This document shows, piece by piece, positions 12,801 to 24,512 of a stretch of DNA of 64,000 bases. Made by a program: the position numbers and the translations under genes. Each line of letters opens with the position of its first letter. Positions within the stretch are counted from its first letter, which is position 1. The stretch is taken from the NCBI RefSeq assembly GCF_028502605.1, contig NC_079235.1:1550001-1614000 (forward strand), given 5' to 3'. The stretch comes from Trichoderma breve. Taxonomy: Eukaryota > Ascomycota > Sordariomycetes > Hypocreales > Hypocreaceae. The notes under the pieces are model-generated. The model had not been told where the DNA came from. It saw nothing but the letters and a program-made list of their open reading frames with translations, and searched no databases.

Positions 12801-15800
12801 CCGGTCGCCCACGGCCGATGTTCTCGCCACAATCAGCGGTGCTGCCAGTCCAGCATACTATTCAGCACTTGAGCGGAAGCAGAATGGATGCATCACAATA
12901 TTCGATCTCGTCGGTAAATTGTGGTCTAAAGGGTACCCAGTGAATATGAAGAACGTCGTGTCCAAGGGTCATGAGCAGGAGTCCTTAAGGTGTCTCTCAA
13001 ATTTGCCATCATACGTCTGGGACCACAGCAAAAAATACTGGCACGAGACTGATTTGAGTCGCGAGAATCGTCTGAGAGAGTATCCTCGAATGGATCTTAT
13101 TGGCTACAAGGTATCGGATTCTATTGCATCCTTCGAACCTATATGGCGAGGGTTCTTACGCATCTCAGAAAACCCCTGGATTCAAGACCATCAGGTACAA
13201 AAGACAATTGTCTATCCAGCCGCCGGCATGGTTTCCATGGTTCTAGAAGGAGCAAGGCAGTTATCAAAAGACAACCAGAATCTTCTAGGGTATGAGCTCG
13301 TAAATATGAGCATTGAGAAAGCCATGACAATACCGAACACCGCGTATGGCCTGGAAGTCTCACTTAGCATGAAAAAGGATCCAACAAGCACCGATAGTCA
13401 TGACAAGATTGGAATAAGATCATTTTTCATATACTCGCGAACTCAGGGACGATCGTGGGATCGACATGCCAGCGGTAGTTTACGCTTCCATTACAAGGTT
13501 GGAAACTGGCAGACAGCTTTCCAATCATATGAGAGACGCCAAAGTACCATGAGCGAGATTTGCAAAAAGCCCATCATTCCACGGCAGCTTTATGAGCATC
13601 TTGATTCAATCGGAATGAACTACGGACCCTTGTTCCAGAACATTGTCGAGGTTCGCAAGTGCGATGGTCACTGTGTGAGCAGAATCAAGATCCCAGATAC
13701 CAAGGCAAAGATGCCTTATAAGTTCGAGTACCCACATCTTCTACACCCGGCAACTCTAGATTCCATGATTCAAACTCTATTGGCTATACAGCCATCACCA
13801 ATGGTTCCTGTTTCCATCAAGTCTCTCTTTGTGACAGCAAACTTGGGTGGTGCGGAATCTGGCGCAGACTTCACCGGCTACTCCTCAGTTAGCAGTACTG
13901 GCATTCGAAACGCAGAAGCCACCATTGTCATGAAGCAGGCATCATTAGGTCAAGCATATGTGGTCATTGAAGGCCTGAGTCTTACTGCATTGCCTCACCC
14001 ATCTCCTGAAGAAGGAGGCTACCTCCCTAGCAATCGCAATCTTTGTAGCCAGATCATGTGGAAGGAAGATGCTACCTTTGCACGACCAAGTTCATACATC
14101 GAACAAGTCGCCGTTTTGGCTCACAAGTATCCGGGGCTATCGATTCTCCAAATAGGCGGTCACTATGAGCTCTCGCTGGCAACTCTTGGTGCGGTCAGCT
14201 CAGATCCGGACGCGACTCCCCAGCTCCTGAGATATACCATTCTTGAGGCAGATGGAGATGATACCGCTGCCCGATTTCTTTCATATTCGAAAGGTACCTC
14301 TCTTCAGCCGTTCATTGAAGCAATCTCAGATTTTTCGAGGATCAACAATGATTACCACTTAATTGTAGCTTGCACCAGTGCCCAGACAGATAATGACCTT
14401 CTGAAGACGAAATTGAAAGCCGGTGGTGTCTTACTGGAGCAAGTCATTGATCCAGGATCTAAAAAGCGACAAATTTGCGAAGCAAAGATCACATCCAACA
14501 TCGGAAATTCTCAGGCAATTACAAATAACCACCTTATGAGAGACGATGAAAATTTCGTCGATTTCATAGAGGGTGATGTCCAAATCCTCCTAAAGGCTCA
14601 CAGGTATAACCAGCCATCTCGTTTAATCAATCCAGTGGTCATTATCACTCCAAAAGAAGTAGGGTTCGAAGTTGAAAACTTTATCGCTGCCATTAATCGA
14701 ATCAAGGAGACAAGAAAAATTCCCTTCTCGATCTCGTCTATGGCTGTCGATGAAGCAGTTGAAGACCCGACTGCAATCGATGGAAAAACAGTTATTTCGC
14801 TGCTCGAGTTTTCTGGCCTTGTGTCTCACGACTGTTCCATTTTCGAATGGCAGAAGGAAGATTTCGACGCCTTTCGCGTAATACAAAAGCGGGCCGACCA
14901 TGTTTTCTGGGTTACTCGGGGAGCTTTGATGAGCTGCGAGAATCCGCGCGGAAGTCCCATCGTCGGGCTCTCTAGGACACTGATCTCCGAAGATTCCCTC
15001 AATTCAATTGTCACTTTTGATTTAGGGAACAAATCAAAGCTCGATGATCCCACTGTGGTTGATAACGTGTTGCGCCTCCTTGATGCAACTTTTGGATCAA
15101 AACTAGGACTCCTACAGGATACAGAGTTTGCAGAAGAGGGTGGGAAAATTTATATTCCTCGCCTTAAAACACTTCGTTCTATGAATTGCATCATTGAAGG
15201 CAAAACTTTGACCGGGAAGTTTTCTCAGAAGCCGTTCGCGAATAACCTGGGTCTTCAGCTCACGATCGAGGCTCCGGGTATTAGTGAAGACAACTTATTC
15301 TTCATCAAATCCGAATTACCAGAGCTAGGAGCAGAAGAGGTTGAAATCGCGTTCAAGGAGGCGCATCTGTCTGTGCTTGATCTCGAGGTTGTCCTCGGAA
15401 AATCTCAGGAATCAGTTATCGGGGCGGATATCAGGGGCAAAATTACTCGAGTGGGTAGCGAGGTCAAGGGGCTTGCTGTAGGCGACAATGTTGTTGCGTT
15501 GGTTGCTGACGGCTCAATCAAAAACTTGGTGAGAGTCAAGTCCCAATTTGTCAAACGTGTTGCTACCAACATTGTACCAAGTTTTCTTGTCAGCGCCTAT
15601 TTTGCCCTCATACATATCGGAAGAGTGAAACGAGGCAGGAAGGTATTGATCCACAATGGTGCCAGTGCTTTTGGACTTACCGCGATTGATATGGCTCTCA
15701 CAATTGGAGCTGAAGTCTTTGCTACCATTGTCGGTCCAGAGGCCGATCGACAGCGAGAAATTTTAGAACGGCATGGCGTTTCGGGAGAACATATCTTGGA

Positions 15801-17477
15801 GGCTGACTCTGGACTTTTTGTCGCCGCTCTATTAGGAGCTACAGACGGTAACGGCGTGGATTGCTTGTTTAACCCAACCTTGGACGCATTTGACGTACAG
15901 TTCGATTGCGTCCGAAAATGTAAGTCGTGAAGCTGCCCCTTTCATGTTTCCTCTAGCTTGCAACTAACACTACAGCAGGTGGTAGCATCATCCAATTTGC
16001 GAGCAAGTCTTCGACCCCGATCTCCGGCCGTATATCACCAACATCTATAACTGTTTCCAACTGGAATCTATATGAGCTCCTCAGAGAAGATCCGGATTTT
16101 GTAGCGGAGCTTCTGGAGCGGGCGACTCAGTTCACCCAGACTGTTGGATTCAAGCCCTCACCATACGCTGAACTCAAAAAAGTTTTTGATATTGGCGACT
16201 TGAAAGATGGGTTACAGCACCTTCAGCAAACACCGCATATTGGATTTGTCTCGCTATCTATGGCTGAAGACGGCTCAAGCACAGTTTCCGTATTGAATGA
16301 CGATATTACAAAATCGCTGGAAGAGTCCGTTGAATCAGATGGCACATACCTGCTGACAGGTGGTCTTGGTGGCCTCGGAAGGAGCATAGCTGAGCTCCTT
16401 GTAAACAATGGTGCTCGACATCTAGCATTTGTTTCTCGGTCTGGCGCCTCATCGGATGCAGCGAGGGCATTCCTCAACGATCTACAGTCAAGAGGGATTG
16501 ACGCGAAAGCCTTTTCTGTGGACATTTGCAACAAATCTGAGCTGGACTGTCTCATCAAAGACGTTATCAGCTTGAACATGCCACCCATACGTGGTGTGTT
16601 TCAATGTGCAGCGGTACTCAGGGATTCCGTTTTCAGTAACATGACCTTTTACGATTGGGACACGGCCATCAAGGTAAAGACTCTCGGCTCTTGGAATTTA
16701 TACCATAGCATCTCGGCCGAGGGCCATGATCCCTTCTATATCTTCCTTGCCAGTTCATCCGGCATCATTGGCAACCGCGGTCAGGCCAACTACGCTGCAG
16801 GTAACTGCTTTCAAGACTCGTTTGCCAGATATCTCCAGAAACAGGGAGAGCGTGCCGTGGCCATTGACCTCGGTCCAGTCTTGGGAGCTGGTATGCTTGC
16901 CGAGAATGAAGACATTCTGGATACTTTACGATCCAATGGCTTCTTTGGTATTCCGCATGAAGATTTCCTTACCATTGTCAAGCATGCTATCACGGGAGAG
17001 ATAACGCCAGGAGTACCCATTCCTCCTCAAATCACCGTTGCTGTTGGGACAGGAGGCATGAATGTCCAAATCAATGCTGCAGACCCATACTGGACTCGCA
17101 CCGCACTCTACTCGTACCTCAACTTGGTTGACATTGCTCCACCGAATCTTCTCGCAGGTGGTGAGGCGAGTAATAAGGATATGAGAGCCATGCTTGTCTC
17201 AGCTAAAAGCTTCGAAGAGGCGACAGTGCTTGTCCGTGATGGTCTCTCCATTATGTTGTCCAAGGCGATGAATATGCTCCCTTCGGAGATTGATATGAAT
17301 AAGTCACTGAACGCCTATGGCGTGGATTCTCTCGTGGCTGTTACGATTCGAAACTGGATTCTGAATAATTGCGGCGTTCAATTTTCCGTGTTTGAGATTC
17401 TCAGCGATTCGCCCATTACGGAGATGGCAAACGCAATCGCGGTGAAGGGAGGCTACGGCGGAGTGGGAACGGAGTGA
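9819..17477 (+). CDS. Highly reducing iterative type I polyketide synthase (KS-AT-DH-psiMT-psiER-KR-ACP)
   Basis: Nine exons: 9819-10037, 10094-10150, 10208-10295, 10365-10430, 10504-10706, 10765-11005, 11075-11424, 11476-15919 and 15976-17477, giving 2389 residues. KS (about 18-430) has the active Cys190 in DTGCSSS, His325 in ECHGTGT and His365 in NIGH. AT (about 560-880) has GHSSGE with Ser656 and a YHSSH motif. DH (about 945-1260) has His980 and Asp1170 in [10 protein letters not shown]; Lys replaces the usual Gly of HxxxGxxxxP. The following C-methyltransferase-like region (about 1290-1450) has lost its SAM motif. The ER (about 1660-1960) has lost its glycine motif. KR (about 2010-2200) keeps TGGLGGLG and Tyr2162, and ACP carries Ser2341 in GVDSL. 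No thioesterase or reductase release domain is present. Expected chemistry: malonyl-CoA condensation with ketoreduction and dehydration but no enoyl reduction. The gene is convergent with an O-methyltransferase. Confidence 0.92.
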
Positions 17478-17765
17478 ACAAAGACGGAGCAAAGTGAAAT
17501 GGAGAAAGGGAGTGAAGTTGGAAGAAAAGGCTACGCAAGAAGTAAGATAGGAGCACCAGGATGAAGGGAGATCATGGACGAGGCGAAAATGTAATAGCTA
17601 GTTGACAGGCGGAGAGAAAACAGAGCTCGATAGGTACAACAAGATGAATAGTTGAACAGGCAAAAAGATGATGCGATTTTTTGTACATCTGATAGAAAGT
17701 AATCAGGATCACTCATTGATGCACAAAAAAAGTAGAAGAGCCAATAGAGGCAAAAGTAAATGAAC
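17478..17765. other. PKS 3' region
   Basis: A purine-rich 3' UTR-like spacer between the PKS stop codon and the tRNA gene. No gene is seen. Confidence 0.4.
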
Positions 17766-17845
17766 TGCGTAATCTGGGAATCGAACCCAGGGCTCCCCGA
17801 CGTTGCGGATGGCAACGGAGAATTTTACCACTAAACCAATTACGC
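17766..17845 (-). tRNA. tRNA-Gly (GCC) with a very short intron
   Basis: On the minus strand the 7-bp acceptor stem GCGTAAT/ATTACGC is perfect. The D arm (GTTTAGTGGTAAAA, A box) and T arm (GGGTTCGATTCCC, B box) are canonical. An anticodon stem CTCCG/CGGGG can be drawn with loop TTGCCA, giving anticodon GCC. About 8-9 extra bases after position 37 form the intron, so the gene is 80 nt including the discriminator A. It sits in the convergent space between the PKS and the O-methyltransferase. Confidence 0.85.
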
Positions 17846-18080
17846 GGGTTTCTTGTTGAAAGGCAGCGTCCTAATGCTAAACTATTAACGTTTCACAGAG
17901 AGTATGAGAATGCCGGAGCAATCAACGTCTTTGGGACCCAGCTTCCAAGTTATAAAAGGTGACGGGAATATTAATCAAGTATTATCCATCTCGTATGCTT
18001 TCTATCCATTCCATTAATTAATCACTAACAATACTCTACACAGTTGATTCTTGTCCCAGCTCCAACTGTATATCGGAGAG

Positions 18081-19820
18081 TCAAACGCTTTGTTCCTCGC
18101 CCTCCTCGACCTGAGCCTCAGTGCCCTGCTCATCCCACACGGCCTCTATCACGCTCATTTTGCAATTTTCTACCCTATGTACTCCCTGAAGAAATATTAG
18201 CGATCGAAAATCTTTCAGAGTTGAAGATACGGACTAGCATACCTTGAATTGGAACCTAGGGTCAGCTGCCTTGAATAGCTCGCAAAACTCTCTTTCCTCT
18301 CGCTCCTGTGCGTTGAGGAGAGTGCCCATGATCATGTCCATGCTTCTCAATAGCTTTTCATCCCACGGATTCTCTGATCCTGGTCCTCGTATGCAATAAT
18401 CATTGATGATCACCCGAGCGCCGGGCTTTAGAGCAGGAATGAGATTCTTCAGGATCGAAACGGCGTAAGGATTTGAATAGTTGTGAAAAATCCACCGGAA
18501 ATAGTAGACTAGCATCATTTCCAAGTCAGCAACAGTTTGCATAGAACTGGAAATAGACGACGAGTGAAAAGCGACTTACTATCAGCACCCTTGACAGGTT
18601 GCTCTTTGAAGAAATCGTGGACTTGCAAGGAGATTCTCTCTGCCACGGTTGCATCCTCGCAAATTGGTTTCGGGGCCGTGTTTATCGTTTTGGACAAATC
18701 TTGCACGATAAACTTCATGTTCTTCCACTTTTTTGCCAGTTCTACAGCCACGAAGCCGTGGCTGCCACCGACATCAACGAGTATGCCCCCGCGCTCATTC
18801 ACCTCGGAGAGGTCATAGTTATCTACAAAATAGCTAATTTCATAACCCTCTCCGCTGGTGAAACTGAGCATCGCATTAGCAAAACGCTTGGCCTTGATTG
18901 GATCCTTACCAAGAGTCTCAAACATGGGCTCCTCTCCAACCGTGCTGAAAGCAAAGTTGAACCCCGTGTGAGTCAAAGAGGTTGCCTCAGGGTGAGATTT
19001 CAACGCTTGCATAACATGACCAGCAGCAGGGAAAATATCTTCTGAATTGAAGCCAATCCAGGCTTGAAGCGAGGCGTCCTGTGCTAGGAGACGCGAGTTT
19101 GCAGTATGGGCAATGAGGCCTGGAGATGGCTCGCAGAATATATTGTTCGTCATCGCATGCCGCAAAGCACGAGCAAGGTTGATAGGCTCCAACGGAGTCT
19201 TGGATTGAAGTTCAGTTAGTTTGATGGGAGCGTCTAGTGGAACGAGTTTGGCTGCGCCATAATTAGTCAGGTCAAGAATCAAGGTTCACTCTGTCGTACC
19301 AATTTGATAGCTATTAATTAGCTGCAGGCTCAAGGTGTCCAAGTACTGCCAAGTCAAGTTAGCACAGGAGCGAAATCGGAACAGGAGTAGAACTTACGCT
19401 CCAAACATCATATCTGACGCTTTCTCGAGGACCCCTGACGAGGTTTGTAAGCTCTTTAGTAGCGAAAACAATCTTTTGACGGCTCTTTTGTATCTCATCG
19501 GGCAACAGGGGGAAATCGTCTGGTCCATCAACGCTGAGACTTGGCTGAGCTATACCATTCGCCTTGAGGTACGTTTGCAGCTTCTCGGTTTCAACGCGGA
19601 TGGTTTCTGCCAGCACAAGCATTCGAGAGTCGGTAGATTCTACTTCTGTGACTTCATTCTGCTCTTCTTCCTTCTTTTGTAAAGACTCGTCTTTCGACCT
19701 TACAGGAGAAAGCCCAGGAAAAGATCGCCGACTGAGTCTCTTTTTGTCGACATCCGTGCTGGTTGTAGACCCGCTGCGCTCGGAGGATAGCCACGATGGG
19801 ACTCTAAGCTTTGCCATCAT
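18081..19820 (-). CDS. SAM-dependent O-methyltransferase (fungal PKS-cluster type)
   Basis: Five exons on the minus strand: 19820-19398, 19345-19300, 19251-18580, 18508-18243 and 18185-18081, giving 503 residues. The core matches plant/fungal class I OMTs. It has an N-terminal dimerisation region (LAETIRVETEKLQTYLKANG, then FPLLPDEIQKSRQKIV), the winged-helix segment IAKLVPLDAPIKLTELQ, the SAM motif LVDVGGSHGF near residue 315, and RWIFHNYS with candidate catalytic His389. The tail MSVIEAVWDE is also typical of the family. The first 65 residues are an extra polar Ser/Lys/Glu-rich extension; a Met at 66 would give the usual size. In-frame splicing through all five exons shows the gene is intact. 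Its convergent position 0.6 kb from the PKS stop suggests it methylates a hydroxyl or carboxyl of that product. Confidence 0.88.
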
Positions 19821-22455
19821 GTGTTAAATGGACAGCTAAAAGATGCAAAATTAGAAAACGGGAGGAGCTCCAGCATGGAACAAAAGGAAAGAACAGAGAT
19901 GTCTGAGTGGAAATGATCAGGGGGTAACAGCAAGAAGAGTAATGGTCAGCATAGCCAGCTCCGTTTGCCAGACGCTTGGCAATGAGGGATCATGGCCAAC
20001 ATTGAAACCAAGTAAACAGCCCAAGGCCTGTACCCACAAAACAAAAAGTTCAGACTATCACTCTTCCCATTCTGCAAACTTGCAAGAAAGGTCACCACCA
20101 GGTGGTCACAATCCACAGCATATAGAAAACAATCCACTTAGTTATCTTCCTAAGCGCTGATGGTCTTGCTGCTCTCTTGAGAATCGAAAATCATACTTAA
20201 GCAACCAAAGAGGCCGAAGTCCCGAGCTGCATTCGCCATATGAGCTGCTTGTCTATGCTTTCCGATCGTGCATATTAGACATATCATCTGTCTCATAGAC
20301 GTGTCTAGGAAGCAAGTTCGACAATGGAGAAGAAACGGAGTCTCATGAAGCGAGTGCACAGCTGAGGACTTCCCTACGCCTCCAGGTCTCACAATCAGGT
20401 GACAATATTGACATAGTTGATGCCTCATACAGCTCTGGCCACGCACAAGAGAGCATGTCCGTGATTTGGCGGTTTCATTTCCTTTCTTCTCCCTCATATG
20501 TAGAGAGGTCAGGATCGTCCTGGTTGAGCTGGCATGCCCACTTGAGCATTCACGCAATGGCCTCGACAATTAACAGACAAAAAGAGATGTTTCCAAGAAA
20601 GAAACTTCGAGCAGATAAGATATCATGTAAAAGGAAACGAGTAATTGCACATACAATAAGGCAAAATCTGCCTGAGGCTGCTTTCGCAGACAATGTGACC
20701 AGAAGTGGAAAGAGCTCGGTGAGGACCCTCTCGTGTAAGGGAAGCAGCGATATGATGTGTCGTATCCTACCGACTTCCGTTTCGAGTGTCTTTAAGCGCC
20801 GAACTTTTCTTCTGCTTTACTTCTACTCGCACCAGTCAAAGTTTTCTTTTCAACTGTTCGCTGTTGTCGATGCTGCTGTCGTTGATTTCATAACAAGCGC
20901 ACTGTTGTCAGTTGAGAAACGCAGATTGAACAACTAGTTACGGCCGCAGTGGGAAAGAAATAAAGAGAGGGGGGAGCAGAGGAGAAAGAAGAAGTAGAGG
21001 CCAGTGTACCGTTTTCAAGACACGGAGACTCACAGCAATTAAACTAACTCCGATCCCAGAAGGCACAGCTGCAGCTGTTTGCATTGATACGATACTACGA
21101 GTACGAGCACCAACATATTCCGCCCCTGTGGCCGACACTCTCCGCATCTACGCCGCAGTCCAGCAAGCCTGGGTCGATCGATGCAGGAGCCGGAGGCTAA
21201 CAGAACCCTTGTCAGGTATGGACCGTATGGTGTTCCAATCCGCGATCCCCGACAGCCTAGAGCGGCATCAGTCTCCAGAATTACGGAGCATCCAATCCCA
21301 AGAGGTGGTGCTCTGAGGATGCATTCGGGTACCAAATACCCGTTTCCAATGCCAGTCATTGTCTCGTGCAGAACCCGGGTAGATAGCTAATCGCCGTCAG
21401 CGAGATCAGATCACGACCCTGGAGGAAAATATATTCCGAGGTTACCGTTTCGAGCAACGCCAGAGTCAACGACAAGACCACAATCTTCAGACTATTACAA
21501 ATTATAGCTGTTGGAGATGTATTGGTCCCGGCTATGGCAGGGGTAGACTGCGAGTATCGTGCAACGAGTTCTGCACTACTCAAGCTAAGGCAGCATAAGT
21601 TGAAACCATGATGGCTTGGAGCCAACAGTGCGGTTGTTGGATATCCAGCTCCTCTTCTCTCCACAAATTGACTCCCCATCGTGCCCTTTCTTCCAAGCTG
21701 ATACGTTCTTACATTAGCCGCAAACATTAAGGCGCGGACCGCATGCCACCCCCGGCAAGCTTGTACGTCGGCCATCTCCTGTATCACCTGGCAAAGATGG
21801 AGTTGTGCCACTACGATTAATGATCTGTCCCCAGCTTCTCGTAAACTGGCAGGAGAACGGCAAACAGCTCCGTCAGGGTCCTCCACTATCGGGATTCTCT
21901 GAGCTAGCGTGATATTCGGCGTCTTGGACTGACCACATGTCACTTTTCGGGATCCAGCAGGCCAGCCGTCTCCTGCCGCTTTTTCAGCTTTCGCTCAGCC
22001 CTTGCGTCCGCAAACTTGGCCGTCTTGCTTGTGATATCGCCGGGAAACCCTGGTCAGAACGCCACCGGGAGCTGGTCCCCAGCGCCACTGCCCAAGCGGG
22101 AAGTGCTGTAGGCAGGTGAAGCCATTTGTGAGACTGTTTGCTGTCACTACCGCCTCCTGATATGGGGGAAAGTGTTGTACACAGCACTCCCAGAGCGGCC
22201 AGACGTGCAGCTCCATATTGCGACGGACGCTAAAAACTGCGGCCGAGACGCCGTGTTGGCCGCAAAAAGCAAAGGTCTCGGACGTTCCTCTTTGGTAGTC
22301 GACGAGAGGTGCAAGTGGATCACGAGCGGGTGATCTCGTTGGCCAATTCGTATATCACGGCTGCGCTTAGTGGTGGCTCTCCCTCCAGCCATCATCCCTG
22401 ACTTCATGCTGTATCAGACTGAACCACATTTCACCGCTTAGTTGCAGAGCTGTCA
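19821..22455. other. Gap between O-methyltransferase and LaeA-like gene
   Basis: No gene can be supported. Fragmentary frames on the minus strand (about 20150-20569, 21356-21943 and 21970-22130) contain protein-like strings, for example an ERKLKKRQETAGLLDPEK-like segment and a WHAVRALMFAANVRTYQLG segment. They are broken by stops and frame changes and match nothing I can name. They could be remains of a decayed gene. Confidence 0.35.
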
Positions 22456-22480
22456 TTTTTTTTTTTTTTTTTTTTTTTTT
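22456..22480. repeat. Homopolymer run of 25 T
   Basis: An uninterrupted poly(T) tract lies about 330 bases downstream of the LaeA-like gene's stop codon, which is on the opposite strand. It is a slippage-prone microsatellite; read as A25 it could also be a relic of a retroposed poly(A) tail. Confidence 0.9.
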
Positions 22481-22810
22481 GTTTTCCAGTGAGTTCCTTT
22501 GTGCAGAGTATGTTCATTGTTGTTCCTCACCGTGCCACCTATGGATCAATAAAACAAAGCAGAGAGTGGCACACAGAGCACAACTTATGTGTATTGTCAT
22601 ATTGTAATTAAACCTTTTAAACCTTTCCACCTAGTTGTTCATAAGAACGGCTTGAACCGAACTTTTAATGAACTCCATCATATCAAAGAAGAATATGTAA
22701 TTAACTATCATAGTAGTGGGGTAGTACAGGCACTTCCAAATACTAATCCAAGACATATACTGTCTTGCTTTGGCAAATCCAAGACAAATGATGATCTACT
22801 GTACACCGCA

Positions 22811-24512
22811 TTACGTCCTCTGCCCGTAAATGACATGGAACGGCATGTACATGAGCTGGGAGTTGTCAAAGTAGGCCCGCCGAACCTCGATCAGGAGTAA
22901 CTCGACCTGTTCCCGGTTCCATCCCAGGCCCCGAGTCAACGGGCCCATGGCAATGGCCTGCAGCCCGTCCAGGAGAATGGTGCGCCAGTAGAGGCCGACC
23001 GTCTTGAGGACCTTGTTCTTGGGCCAAGTCCCGATGGGCACATGGAGCACGCGTTCCGTGACATTGTTGAAGCCTGCCTGGTGCATCGTGTCGGCTAGTC
23101 GTCCATCGGATACGGCATCCAGGTCGATGCCAAGGGCGGCCAGGCCGTCCGTCACATGCTTCCAAAAGCGGGCGACGGGGTGGTCTGGGGCCAATTCTCC
23201 GTTTCCGCCAGGAAGGGCGCTTCTGGGGGTGTGGTGGATTTCTTGGAGCTCGATCCAGCCGCCGATCTTGAGATGCCTGATGGTGGTATGTCGGTCAGTA
23301 GATGTAGCTCATCATGGTGGGAGAGTGGGGGGTTAAGATTTACTCTATGGCTCTTCGGAAGAGCCTCATCCAATCTCGGATAGCCATGACGGTGTGTCTT
23401 GAGTGGATATAGTCGAAATGGTTACGAGAATGCAGCCACGGCGATTCCACGTCGTCTATCATGAAACGAACGTTGGGCGGGAGCCAATCCGGCTGGATAG
23501 GCGAAAGGTCGATCCCCAGGATGTGGGCACTGGGGAATCGGTCTCCCACTAGATAGTTGATCGAGTGTTAATGTAATTCGTAGAGCAAAAGTGGTGAAGG
23601 CGGCTACTTACTCTCAATCGTCCAAATGCCTGTGCCCGTTCCTATGTCAAGAATCTCTTGCGGATTGGCGCCAATGGGGGCAAAGTGCAATTTCTGATTG
23701 CACAGAAGTTTGACCATGGCATGCTTCATGTCTTCCCTCTCCTGCTCAATGTCTTCATTGGGGAAGTTATAGCTGCCCTCACGGAATCGATGATAGCGGC
23801 GGCCATTCTCAAACATGTAATCGCGGACCGAGGACATGGCAGATGTGCTCGCTGAGCTGGCACTGTCGCTGTCATAGCCGGCATCAGACGATGTGTCGTC
23901 AGCTCCGCCATCTGTGCTCTCTGCACCATCAGCGATGATGGACTCCTCGGCTTCCTCAAGAGCTTGAAGAGATAACTGCTCTTGTTCGGAAGTGGACAGC
24001 TCCGGGAATATAGAGACGCCATTTGGATGGACTAAAGGAGCTATTATGGACTCTGGCCTAGCAGCACGTTCCAATGGGGGTACTTCTCCATTAGCTGGCT
24101 GTTCCTCATTTTTCTTGGTGAGATTGAGTGGCGGTATGATGATCTCGCCGTGTGCATCTTGGTATGTTTGCCCATGCGAGTTGTCTGTCAGCTCTTGCTC
24201 AGTGTCGTGTAGTTGCATGGGCGGCAGTTTATATTCAAGCTGATTATTGACTTGTAAATGAGCATGATACTGAGATTCATATTCGCCATTTAAAGCACCA
24301 TCAGTGCTGTTGCTAATGGTGGTAGAGCTGACTCTTGGAGAGCTGGTCGAGTGGCTACCAGTACTCGTCGTGCCATTGCTGGTCCAGGAGTCTGGTGTTT
24401 TATGAGACGGAGCTTCCAAGATATCTTGCAAATACCGATCCATGGCGAAATGAGATGAGGCGGAAGTGTATTTCATAGCTAACCCGATGTGAAAGAGAAA
24501 GAAGAAGACCAA
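22811..24512 (-). CDS. LaeA-like class I methyltransferase
   Basis: Three exons on the minus strand: 24512-23612, 23548-23344 and 23276-22811, giving 523 residues. The N-terminal 230 residues are polar, Ser/Thr/Glu/Asp-rich and look disordered. The methyltransferase core starts with YMFENGRRYHRFREGSYNFPNED, followed by the SAM motif EILDIGTGTGIW (286-297). GIDLSPIQPDWLPPNVRF, a DYIHSRHTVMAIRDW acceptor-side motif, HLKIGGWIELQE and a C-terminal helical part then follow. This motif order is that of the fungal LaeA/TAM-like group, whose best-known member is a global regulator of secondary metabolism; many paralogs have unknown roles. The true start could be 24512 or one of the later Met codons at 24476 (MKYTS) or 24443 (MDRYL). 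Its neighbour to the left is the PKS locus, but 3 kb of empty sequence separates them. Confidence 0.85.
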
